A stretch of DNA of 12,824 bases from a bacterium (GTDB lineage: Bacteria > Patescibacteriota > Minisyncoccia > UBA6257 > GWB1-50-10), in NCBI GenBank assembly GCA_027310235.1, contig DAIDBF010000087.1, positions 1 through 12,824 of the forward strand, written 5' to 3'. A program made the translations under genes and the position numbers. This document shows positions 5,605-11,792 of the stretch, piece by piece. Each line of letters begins with the position of its first letter. The first letter of the stretch is position 1. Under the pieces are notes generated by a model. It saw nothing but the letters and a program-made list of their open reading frames with translations, searched no databases and was not told the origin of the DNA.

Positions 5605-6294
5605 ATGACGTTTCATATTATTACGCTTTTCCCCGAGATACTGGAGCCGTATTTTCATGCCTCGATTCTGGGGAGAGCGGAAAAGAAAAAAGTGCTTAAG
5701 TTCGACCTCATAAACTTGCGGCAATTCGGGGAAGGCAGACACAAAAAAGTGGATGACCGACCGTTCGGCGGAGGAGCGGGGATGGTCTTGATGGGCGAGC
5801 CGATTCTTCACGCCTTCAATTCGATACAAGTAAAAGATAAAAAGAAGACAAAGGTCATTCTTTTCTCAGCAAAAGGGAAAGAGTTCAACCAAAAAATGGC
5901 GTACGACTGGTCGAAGAGATACAAAGACATCGTCATTATCACCGGTCGCTATGAGGGAATCGATGAGCGGGTAACAAAAGCGCTTCGCGCGGAGGAGATT
6001 TCGATAGGCCACTACGTGTTGACCGACGGCGACGTGGCGGCGATGGCGGTGGTGTCCGCAGTGGGACGTTTGGTTCCCGGGGCTATTAATCTCGAATCAC
6101 TCGAGGAAGAAACGCACTGGAATCTTCTCTTAAAGAAAGAAAAAAAGATCTCCGAAGGAAAGGGTCTTGAATATCCGCACTATACGAGGCCCGAGGTCCT
6201 GGTATATCACAAGAAAAAATACGCGGTTCCCAAAGTGCTGCTCTCGGGAGATCATAAGAAGATAAAAGAATGGAGGAAGAAGGTGGAACATTAA
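5605..6294 (+). CDS. trmD: tRNA (guanine-N1)-methyltransferase TrmD
   Basis: TrmD transfers a methyl group from S-adenosylmethionine to N1 of G37 next to the anticodon, preventing +1 frameshifts. The 229-residue protein matches family length. It shows DDRPFGGGAGMVL (about 50-62), the knot-region motifs IITGRYEGIDERV (about 112-124) and SIGHYVLTDGD (about 133-143), and the C-terminal LEYPHYTRP segment. ATG 5605 is chosen because the protein then begins MTFHIITLFPEIL, as in the family, and because it sits just after a strong -10 box. An upstream in-frame extension to 5428 lies inside the palindrome at 5397-5575 and is rejected. Usual partners rimM and rplS are absent. Confidence 0.96.
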   Translation: MTFHIITLFPEILEPYFHASILGRAEKKKVLKFDLINLRQFGEGRHKKVDDRPFGGGAGMVLMGEPILHAFNSIQVKDKKKTKVILFSAKGKEFNQKMAYDWSKRYKDIVIITGRYEGIDERVTKALRAEEISIGHYVLTDGDVAAMAVVSAVGRLVPGAINLESLEEETHWNLLLKKEKKISEGKGLEYPHYTRPEVLVYHKKKYAVPKVLLSGDHKKIKEWRKKVEH

Positions 6295-6299
6295 AACTT

Positions 6300-6328
6300 T
6301 TGACATTTCTTCGACTCTTCGTTACTAT
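6300..6328 (+). promoter_or_regulatory. Strong predicted promoter of rpsB
   Basis: TTGACA (6300-6305) and TACTAT (6323-6328) have 17-nt spacing. Transcription would start near 6335, about ten bases before ATG 6346, with no Shine-Dalgarno between. The promoter begins only five bases after the trmD stop codon. Confidence 0.75.
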
Positions 6329-6345
6329 AGGAACGTTCTAAAACC

Positions 6346-7035
6346 ATGTCAGGAGAGACGCAAAATACCGATACGGTTCTCGAAATGGTAAAAGCCGGGG
6401 TGCTTTTCGGCCACAAAAAAACGAAGACGCATCCGCGGATGAAACCGTACATAGGAGGGCGAAGAAACGAGATCGAATTGCTTGATCCTGAAATCGTGGA
6501 AAAAAGTCTGAATGTCGCGGCCGAATTCCTGAAACAAATCGCGAAAGGAGGCGGTCTCATCCTCTTCGTGGGTACGCGTCCCGCCGCCAAGGTTTCGATT
6601 CAATCCTTTGCGGAGATGCTTAAAGCGCCTTACGTGATATTCCGCTGGCTCGGCGGCATGCTTACCAACTTCAAAGTGTTGAATCAGCGTTCGGTGTATT
6701 ACCAGGAACTAAAAGCAAAACACGAAAAAGGGGAACTCTCGAAGTATACGAAAAAGGAGCAGCTTGATTTTGCAAAAGAGGTAAGCAAGTTATCGCGGGT
6801 CTTTAACGGACTTCAGTCCTTGACCCGCCTGCCCGACGCGCTGTTTGTGGTTGACATCGAAGAACACGCGACGGCTGTCAGAGAAGCGCAGCGCATGCAT
6901 ATTCCGGTGGTGGCGCTCATTGATACGAACGATGATCCTCTGGGAGTGGAATATCCGATTTTTGCGAATGATCACACCAAGGCAAGTATTGAATGGGTAA
7001 TCGAGACATTGAAGGAAAAAATAGAAGAAGCGTAA
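6346..7035 (+). CDS. rpsB: 30S ribosomal protein uS2
   Basis: uS2 binds at the back of the 30S subunit and helps recruit bS1 where that is present. The 229-residue protein is a normal length. It carries family landmarks in order: AGVLFGHKKTKTHPRM (about 12-27), ILFVGTRPAAK, the RWLGGMLTN block near residue 100, LPDALFVVDIEEHATAVREA and IPVVALIDTNDDP. The start follows a strong promoter by 17 nt and lacks a ribosome binding site. tsf follows 7 nt downstream, the near-universal rpsB-tsf pair, so they are probably cotranscribed. Confidence 0.97.
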   Translation: MSGETQNTDTVLEMVKAGVLFGHKKTKTHPRMKPYIGGRRNEIELLDPEIVEKSLNVAAEFLKQIAKGGGLILFVGTRPAAKVSIQSFAEMLKAPYVIFRWLGGMLTNFKVLNQRSVYYQELKAKHEKGELSKYTKKEQLDFAKEVSKLSRVFNGLQSLTRLPDALFVVDIEEHATAVREAQRMHIPVVALIDTNDDPLGVEYPIFANDHTKASIEWVIETLKEKIEEA

Positions 7036-7042
7036 AGGTTAT

Positions 7043-7483
7043 ATGCGCAACGATATCGTACAATTGAGAGAAATCACGGGCGCCGGAGTGATGGAGTGCA
7101 AGCGCGCGCTCGAAGAGGCGAAGGGTGATCTTGAAAAGGCAAAAGCAATCATCTACGAGCGGGGGCTTGTGAAAGCGGAATCGAAACAGGAACGGGCGAC
7201 GGGAGCCGGGTTCCTTTACTCCTATATCCATAACGGCCGCGTGGGCGTGCTTCTTGATCTTCGGGCCGAGACCGATTTTGTCGTGAAGTCGGATCCGTTC
7301 CACGCGCTCGCGCACGAACTCGCGATGCAGATCGCGGCAATGGAGCCGGAAACCATCGAGATACTTCTCGCGCAGGAATATATCAAGGATCCTTCGACGA
7401 ACATTGCGGATCTTATTAAGAGCGTAGCCGCGAAGGTGGGGGAGCACATCAAGGTGGAGCGCTTTACAAGGTACGGAATCTAG
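7043..7483 (+). CDS. tsf: Elongation factor Ts, short form
   Basis: EF-Ts exchanges GDP for GTP on EF-Tu. The N-terminal UBA-like part is clear (LREITGAGVMECKRALEEA, residues about 8-26), and the EF-Tu-contacting TDFV motif follows in RAETDFVVKSD. The protein ends with KVGEHIKVERF, matching the usual final part of the core. At 146 residues it is about half of E. coli EF-Ts (283) and shorter than the Thermus form (196). The coiled-coil insertion and second core repeat appear to be missing. It is translated directly after rpsB with no separate promoter seen. A short EF-Ts fits a reduced CPR genome. Confidence 0.93.
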   Translation: MRNDIVQLREITGAGVMECKRALEEAKGDLEKAKAIIYERGLVKAESKQERATGAGFLYSYIHNGRVGVLLDLRAETDFVVKSDPFHALAHELAMQIAAMEPETIEILLAQEYIKDPSTNIADLIKSVAAKVGEHIKVERFTRYGI

Positions 7484-7497
7484 TTTTGGGCACTCGT

Positions 7498-7815
7498 ATG
7501 ATCAGGTTCATCATCCAAACGCTTATCATACTTTCCTTGGGCGGAATGCTGTACCTGATGGCGAAAGCGCTGCCGCGAGTGAGCGATGAGGAAACCGTGG
7601 ACCATATGCGCCACAGCCGGCTTATGGAGTATCTCGAAAAACTGGACGAACTCCTGAAATCATTTTTCGAAAAAGCGTTGCGCCGTTCCCGCGTGTGGCT
7701 CTTGAAACTTGATAACGTGATTACGAAGAAGCTCGACCGCTTCAAGAAGAGCGGGACGAAAGAGACAAAAGCGCCGCTCACGGGAGGGGAGGAGAAGGAG
7801 GAAGAAAAAAAATAG
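7498..7815 (+). CDS. Small hypothetical membrane protein
   Basis: I do not recognise a named family. The 105-residue product has one hydrophobic segment (about 3-24, FIIQTLIILSLGGMLYLMAK), then a basic amphipathic stretch and a highly charged tail rich in Lys and Glu. This suggests a single-pass inner-membrane protein with a cytoplasmic tail, or a tail facing outward if the orientation is reversed. ATG 7498 starts 14 nt after tsf; a TTG at 7486, two bases after the tsf stop, is an alternative and would add four residues. It is probably the last gene of the rpsB-tsf transcript. No function can be assigned. Confidence 0.7.
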   Translation: MIRFIIQTLIILSLGGMLYLMAKALPRVSDEETVDHMRHSRLMEYLEKLDELLKSFFEKALRRSRVWLLKLDNVITKKLDRFKKSGTKETKAPLTGGEEKEEEKK

Positions 7816-7822
7816 CGGATAT

Positions 7823-7850
7823 TTGCAATTTTCTCTCCAACGCTTAGAAT
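7823..7850 (+). promoter_or_regulatory. Predicted tRNA-Tyr promoter
   Basis: TTGCAA (7823-7828) and TAGAAT (7845-7850) are separated by 16 nt. Transcription would begin around 7857, two bases before the mature tRNA 5' end, leaving almost no 5' leader for RNase P to remove. Confidence 0.5.
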
Positions 7851-7858
7851 CTTAGTGC

Positions 7859-7942
7859 GCGCAGGTGACAGAGCGGCCAAATGTACCTGACTGTAAATCA
7901 GGCGCCCAAGTGGCTACGGGGGTTCGAATCCCTCCCTGCGCA
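7859..7942 (+). tRNA. tRNA-Tyr (GTA anticodon)
   Basis: Acceptor arms GCGCAGG (7859-7865) and CCTGCGC (7935-7941) pair fully, with A7942 as discriminator. The anticodon stem CCTGA/TCAGG frames the loop CTGTAAA, giving anticodon GTA. A long variable arm (about 7903-7917) makes it a class II tRNA, as expected for bacterial tRNA-Tyr. The T arm is GGGGG-TTCGAAT-CCCTC. CCA is not encoded and must be added after transcription. Confidence 0.96.
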
Positions 7943-7980
7943 CAAAAGAAAACCCCTTGTGGGCTTTTTCTTTTGTGCGC
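7938..7980 (+). terminator. Terminator hairpin overlapping the tRNA-Tyr 3' end
   Basis: Bases 7938-7952 (GCGCACAAAAGAAAA) are exactly complementary to 7966-7980, with CCCC and GGG further in around a TTGT loop and a TTTTT run at 7965-7969. The left arm includes the last five bases of the tRNA, so termination and 3' processing may compete. Confidence 0.7.
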
Positions 7981-8238
7981 TTAGACACCCTCGGTTTCTA
8001 ATCCGCTTCGCGGTCTTCCGACACGGGGGACCCCACGCTTTTTCCCCGACCCCCTTTTTGCTTCAAATTTGCGGAGCAAATTTGAAGGCGCACCATTACC
8101 TGAATGTAGCGGGAGGGATTTGAACAGGAGAGGGGCAGGGAGAACACGTTGGTCTCCCTTGGCGGAAACCTGCCTGCACAGGCAGGTATTAAAACCAAGG
8201 GGTTTTAAAACAGCACTATGCCATGGCATAGTGCTGTT
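7981..8238. other. Hairpin-rich non-coding region after tRNA-Tyr
   Basis: No convincing gene is present. Perfect or near-perfect hairpins follow one another: 8061-8072 with 8076-8087 (12 bp, GGA loop); 8137-8143 with 8153-8159 (7 bp); 8168-8176 with 8179-8187 (9 bp); 8189-8196 with 8201-8208 (8 bp, AAGG loop); and the 30-nt perfect palindrome 8209-8238. The last three are essentially contiguous. A minus-strand stretch at 8105-8125 resembles the T loop and 3' end of a tRNA. Confidence 0.6.
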
Positions 8239-8261
8239 GTTCGATTTCTCTCCCTGCGCAC
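8239..8261 (+). repeat. Imperfect duplicate of the tRNA-Tyr 3' end (possible attachment site)
   Basis: This stretch repeats the T-loop and acceptor end of tRNA-Tyr (7922-7943). The last 12 bases, CTCCCTGCGCAC, are identical, and TTCGA and other positions match with one extra base. The pair brackets about 300 bp, the pattern left when an element integrates at a tRNA 3' end. No integrase is present, so this could also be a decayed tandem tRNA copy. Confidence 0.6.
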
Positions 8262-8262
8262 T

Positions 8263-8284
8263 AAAAACCCATTTCGGGTTTTTT
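8263..8284 (+). terminator. Rho-independent terminator upstream of the prepilin gene
   Basis: AAAAACCC (8263-8270) pairs with GGGTTTTT (8276-8283) over an ATTTC loop and ends in a T run. It may be the original terminator of tRNA-Tyr, displaced by the intervening ~300 bp. Confidence 0.7.
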
Positions 8285-8296
8285 GTTTTGTTGTTC

Positions 8297-8302
8297 TATA
8301 AT
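8297..8302 (+). promoter_or_regulatory. -10 box of the prepilin gene
   Basis: A perfect TATAAT lies 11 bases before ATG 8314. No convincing -35 box is seen. Transcription near 8309 would give a leader of about five bases, and there is no Shine-Dalgarno. Confidence 0.55.
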
Positions 8303-8313
8303 AGAAAGTATCC

Positions 8314-9651
8314 ATGAAACGCTTTCTGAATTGTCTTCTTCAAGAACGCTCCGGACAGAGTTTGATTGAAATCATGATCGGACTTTCGATCGGGGCGATC
8401 CTGATTGGCACGGCAAGCCTCGGCATTGCGTTCATCCTGCGTTCTTCGAGTACGAACCAGAATCTCGGCGTCGCTTCGGAAGCGGCGCAAGGGCTTCTCG
8501 AGAAAGTGAGATCGTTCTCGAACGCGGGCTGGCAAAACGTCTACGGACTGCAGAAAGGATCGAGTACTCAGTATTTTCTTGTCGCCTCGGGAACGAGCTT
8601 ATTCGCCGTACAGGGGAAGGAGGGGATACTCGATAACGACGTAACAAGCGGGCTTGTGGGCGAGTGGGGGTTTGATGAAGATCCTACCTCCACGAGTACC
8701 ACGACGTATGATCTCTCGGGTAATGTGAACAACGGCACACTCTCCGCGACGGGGATGACGCGGCTCGGCTCGGGGTGTGTGGTGGGTAATTGCGCAAGTT
8801 CCGACGGGGTGAATGGCCAGATAAACTTAGGTTCGAGTACCGGCTATGATTCAAGCAGTTTCACGTTGTCCTTGTGGTTGAAGCCAACTACGTTAAAAAC
8901 TGGGATAGGGGGTGCGAACGGAAACATATTTCTCGGACGCGAGTCTTATCTGACTTCCGGGTTTCGCGCCGGCATTTCGGGAACCGCTCCCGTGGGTCAG
9001 ATTAGTTTCTGGACCTCGCAATCAGGCGGTACTCTTTCTCTTAATTCAGGGACTACTTATGTTTCCACAAGCACCAACGCGTGGTATCACGTGGTAGTAA
9101 CATATGCAAGCGCGAGCAGCACGGGAACAATGTATATCAACGGGAGTCAGGTGAATTCCTCGGCGGGAAGTTATGTGGCGCCTGTCGGGCGATCGCTTGT
9201 AGTCGACGGGGGAGTAGGAGGAGTAGAGTTCCTGAACGGCTCGTTCGATAATGTCAGGTGGTACAATCGTGCGCTCTCGGCCGCGGAGGTTTCTCAGTTA
9301 TATAAAAGCGGCATTTTCGGGAGGTATTTTTATGTCGAGAATGTGTGCCGATCGAATGACGCATCTAGTACCATAACGAGCGTTTCCCCCTGTGGCGGGG
9401 GTTCGGTTGATGATCCTCTTACCCAAAAAGCGACCGCGGTTACCGAATGGATTTCGGATGGGAAAACGGCGCAGTTTTCTCTTGCTACGTATCTTACGCG
9501 ATGGAAGAATTTCCTTTTGCGCCAGACGGACTGGTCGGGAGGCGCGGGAACGACGGGGCCCGTAACGGTGCCGGATAATAGCTACGCGTCCGGAACGAAT
9601 GTTACTACCACTCCCCTCGGATCGTTTCGAATACAAAACTTATCGCAGTAA
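8314..9651 (+). CDS. Type IV prepilin-like protein with an inserted LamG/concanavalin-like domain
   Basis: This is probably a minor pilin or pseudopilin displayed on the cell surface. The N-terminus has a short basic leader and the prepilin peptidase site SG|QSLIE (cleavage after G14; Glu at +5 is E19), followed by a hydrophobic helix (about 18-43). Residues about 113-332 form a LamG/concanavalin-like jelly-roll, with GLVGEWGFDE at the start, WYHVVVTY near 257, MYINGSQV near 273, and FDNVRWYNRALSAAEVSQLY at its end. The stretches on either side (to about 110, and from GRYFYVENVC at about 336) read like one continuous CPR prepilin, so the lectin-like domain seems nested inside. A role in binding host glycans is inferred. 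The gene is convergent with the 9657 gene, with five bases between stops. Confidence 0.85.
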   Translation: MKRFLNCLLQERSGQSLIEIMIGLSIGAILIGTASLGIAFILRSSSTNQNLGVASEAAQGLLEKVRSFSNAGWQNVYGLQKGSSTQYFLVASGTSLFAVQGKEGILDNDVTSGLVGEWGFDEDPTSTSTTTYDLSGNVNNGTLSATGMTRLGSGCVVGNCASSDGVNGQINLGSSTGYDSSSFTLSLWLKPTTLKTGIGGANGNIFLGRESYLTSGFRAGISGTAPVGQISFWTSQSGGTLSLNSGTTYVSTSTNAWYHVVVTYASASSTGTMYINGSQVNSSAGSYVAPVGRSLVVDGGVGGVEFLNGSFDNVRWYNRALSAAEVSQLYKSGIFGRYFYVENVCRSNDASSTITSVSPCGGGSVDDPLTQKATAVTEWISDGKTAQFSLATYLTRWKNFLLRQTDWSGGAGTTGPVTVPDNSYASGTNVTTTPLGSFRIQNLSQ

Positions 9652-9656
9652 CCTTG

Positions 9657-11228
9657 TTATCGTAGTACCGTTATAAAACTTCCCTCGGGGATGCTCCCCG
9701 CGTTGTTCGGCAACACGTAATGGATGTTTTTTTCTTCCTGGCCTCTTTTGGTAAAGGTATCGGTTATGAACATGACCGTCTGCGATGGCATCGGAATGCC
9801 GCGCGCAAGGACGCCTCCCGCCTCCACAATCACGTATTTCGGGATATTTTGGGGAATCGCGTTCAGCTTTCTCCCCATCGTGACATATTTTTCACTGAAG
9901 GCACCGGCGGTGTTCGGATTCTCTCCCCACACGATAAAGTAGTTCCAATACGCGGTTGTTGCGATGAAAAGAAGCAAGAGACACGTCACCAAAGGAAGAA
10001 TCCATTGCCACGAGAAACGCCGCAATCTGTCCCGCACCCACTCATAGAGCGTTACTCCTCCAAAACCCGCAATAATGAAAATGGGCGGGATCATGAGGAT
10101 CGAGCGAAGCGCGTGGGGAATTCCTTCGTTCGAGAAGACCACGGGGAGCACGGCGGTGAAAAAACTCGCGAGAAGAGTTATGAATGCGAATCTTACCTCA
10201 GCCGAACCGGAAGCATCATGTTGCACGTCGGGTTTTTTGAAGAACGCCTTTATGCCGATGACGGTGCCGAAGAGAAATACGATTGCCACGGGCCAAAGAA
10301 GTTCAGGCGCACCCGAAAGATTATGACGCCAGTTCGAATCGCCGACGAAAAACAGCATGCCGACTGTCTTCAAGGTGTTCATTCCCAATTCGCCGAGCGG
10401 AGAGGAAGAAGAGAAGATGGAGACCTCCGAAGTGCGTCCGAGGAAGTCCTGCGGATTGTGAATGAAGTAGGTGATGAGCGGGAGTGAGACAATGATCGCA
10501 CCGAGCACGAACCAAATCGCGATTTTTCCCATGGATTTCCATCCGATCTTGAGCGCATAAAGAAAGAAGATAACCGCGACTATGAAGGGCGTCGCGCGAT
10601 AGGCGATATAGGAGTGCATCCCGAGACCGTAGACCGCTCCCGCGAAGAGCGAGAGTGCCGCGTTTTTGATTCTTAGTTTTTGTCTCTTCGGAGCGTCTCC
10701 CGCGAGGGGAACATCGTTCCATTCTCGGTATTTTCTGAACGTAAAAAGCAGGAGATAGAGACCCCATACAAGGAACGCGGGAGCCATGATGGCGCGGAAG
10801 CCGATTCGGGAAAAATTGATATGCCAAAAATTCACGGCGATGAAAAACATCGAAAGGAACGCAATCGAGTTCTTCTTGAATAATTCTTTTGCCAGAAAGA
10901 AAACCCCCGCTACCGTGATGATTCCGAAAAGCGCACTGGGGAGACGCAGCATCCACGGCTCCGGATTTCCTCCGGCGAGGGGAATGAGCGTTTCCAAAAA
11001 AAGTCCTTGGATGTTTATAAAAAGGCCCTCCCTGCCGTTGTTCTCCGGATAGAATATCTTGAACCCTCCTTCCGGCGGAGGACTCTCGAGCGCTTCGAGG
11101 GCGTTATTGCCGTTCATTGCCTCATCGGGATAAAGCCCGGGAGGAGTCGTATCCAGCGCATATAGCCGGAACAATGCGGCGATAAAAAGTATGAAGGCGA
11201 AGATAAAAAAGGTGCGAAGCGATCTCAT
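9657..11228 (-). CDS. GT39/PMT-type membrane glycosyltransferase
   Basis: This is a GT-C fold enzyme that would transfer a sugar from a lipid-phosphate donor on the outer face of the membrane. The 523-residue protein has an N-terminal membrane helix (about 6-24). It is followed by the acidic motif of the first outer loop, YPDEAMNGNNALEAL, where D35-E36 are the likely catalytic pair. About ten further hydrophobic segments run to about residue 430, including RLPSALFGIITVAGVFFLAK, as in the PMT_2 family. A soluble C-terminal part of about 90 residues follows. The acceptor cannot be told; a surface protein such as the neighbouring prepilin is possible but speculative. The start, ATG at 11228, lies 15 nt after a minus-strand TATAAT. 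Confidence 0.85.
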   Translation of the reverse strand: MRSLRTFFIFAFILFIAALFRLYALDTTPPGLYPDEAMNGNNALEALESPPPEGGFKIFYPENNGREGLFINIQGLFLETLIPLAGGNPEPWMLRLPSALFGIITVAGVFFLAKELFKKNSIAFLSMFFIAVNFWHINFSRIGFRAIMAPAFLVWGLYLLLFTFRKYREWNDVPLAGDAPKRQKLRIKNAALSLFAGAVYGLGMHSYIAYRATPFIVAVIFFLYALKIGWKSMGKIAIWFVLGAIIVSLPLITYFIHNPQDFLGRTSEVSIFSSSSPLGELGMNTLKTVGMLFFVGDSNWRHNLSGAPELLWPVAIVFLFGTVIGIKAFFKKPDVQHDASGSAEVRFAFITLLASFFTAVLPVVFSNEGIPHALRSILMIPPIFIIAGFGGVTLYEWVRDRLRRFSWQWILPLVTCLLLLFIATTAYWNYFIVWGENPNTAGAFSEKYVTMGRKLNAIPQNIPKYVIVEAGGVLARGIPMPSQTVMFITDTFTKRGQEEKNIHYVLPNNAGSIPEGSFITVLR

Positions 11229-11234
11229 TTGTTC

Positions 11235-11249
11235 TATAATTGAATTATA
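11235..11249. promoter_or_regulatory. Overlapping divergent -10 boxes
   Basis: The 15-nt palindrome TATAATTGAATTATA holds TATAAT for the plus strand (11235-11240) and TATAAT for the minus strand (11249-11244). Predicted starts are about 11247 for the plus gene (ATG 11252) and about 11237 for the minus gene (ATG 11228), so each start lies in or beside the other's -10. The two promoters probably cannot be used at the same moment. No good -35 boxes are visible. Confidence 0.6.
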
Positions 11250-11251
11250 CC

Positions 11252-11689
11252 ATGGTGCAGATCCAAAATTTCAGCGAGAACCTCGAAAAGAGCTTTGCAC
11301 GCCTTGGGCGCGAGGTTCAGAAGAACTTCGAGACGCCGGAATTCCAGGGAGTGCCCGAGCGGGAAGTAGTAAAACAAACAATCAGATCGCTTGCTGAAAC
11401 GGTGTCCGTCCCGCCCCCGGAACCCGAGGAGACGACTCCTCCGCCTCCGCTTTCAGGCGCACCTTCCGTTCCCCGCGACAATCTTCTTCCTTCGTATATG
11501 GCGACAGGAGACAGCTCCGAAGATGTGAAGAATTCCGTGGAGCGCTTGGTGCAGATGGTGTTTGATGAAGATGTTGAAAAAGCAGTTACGGAAGCAAAGC
11601 GGTATTCCGCATTCATTGAAGACGCGTTCCATGATGCGTTAACCGACAAAGTTCTTCCGGAACTCAAAAAGAGAGGAATCATAAAGTAA
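11252..11689 (+). CDS. Hypothetical protein upstream of a conjugation-type membrane protein
   Basis: I do not recognise a named family. The 145-residue soluble protein has a charged N-terminal helix (about 5-30), a Pro/Glu-rich linker (about 51-75, including PPPEPEETTPPPPL), and a C-terminal helical region (about 85-145) ending in DAFHDALTDKVLPELKKRGI. There is no signal peptide or membrane segment. ATG 11252 follows a plus-strand TATAAT by 11 bases, suggesting a near-leaderless mRNA; the in-frame TTG at 11240 overlaps that -10 box and is rejected. The next gene on the same strand starts about 100 bp downstream, so the two may work together. Confidence 0.75.
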   Translation: MVQIQNFSENLEKSFARLGREVQKNFETPEFQGVPEREVVKQTIRSLAETVSVPPPEPEETTPPPPLSGAPSVPRDNLLPSYMATGDSSEDVKNSVERLVQMVFDEDVEKAVTEAKRYSAFIEDAFHDALTDKVLPELKKRGIIK

Positions 11690-11782
11690 ATTTTTAATTT
11701 TAAATTTTTATTCAATTAGAAATGACCTATTTGTTTAATTTTAAAAAACGGATTAAAAATTAAAAATTTCAAATTAAAAATT
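11689..11782. repeat. AT-rich inverted repeat
   Basis: The 22-nt arms at 11689-11710 and 11761-11782 (pattern AATTTTTAATTT-N-AAATTTTTA) are complementary except at one position, flanking a 50-nt centre. The right arm ends about ten bases before ATG 11793. Similar A/T-only repeats are frequent between genes in Parcubacteria, as I recall. It may be a weak terminator, an intergenic repeat or a promoter-bearing spacer. Confidence 0.65.
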
Positions 11783-11792
11783 CTCGCCCTTC

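Noticed and set aside
7881..8123. 80-codon open frame running out of tRNA-Tyr
   Set aside because: It starts inside the tRNA and crosses the terminator and hairpins; no recognisable protein pattern.
9720..10487. 255-codon plus-strand open frame opposite the glycosyltransferase
   Set aside because: It is antisense to a clear membrane enzyme; its charged composition is the mirror of hydrophobic codons.
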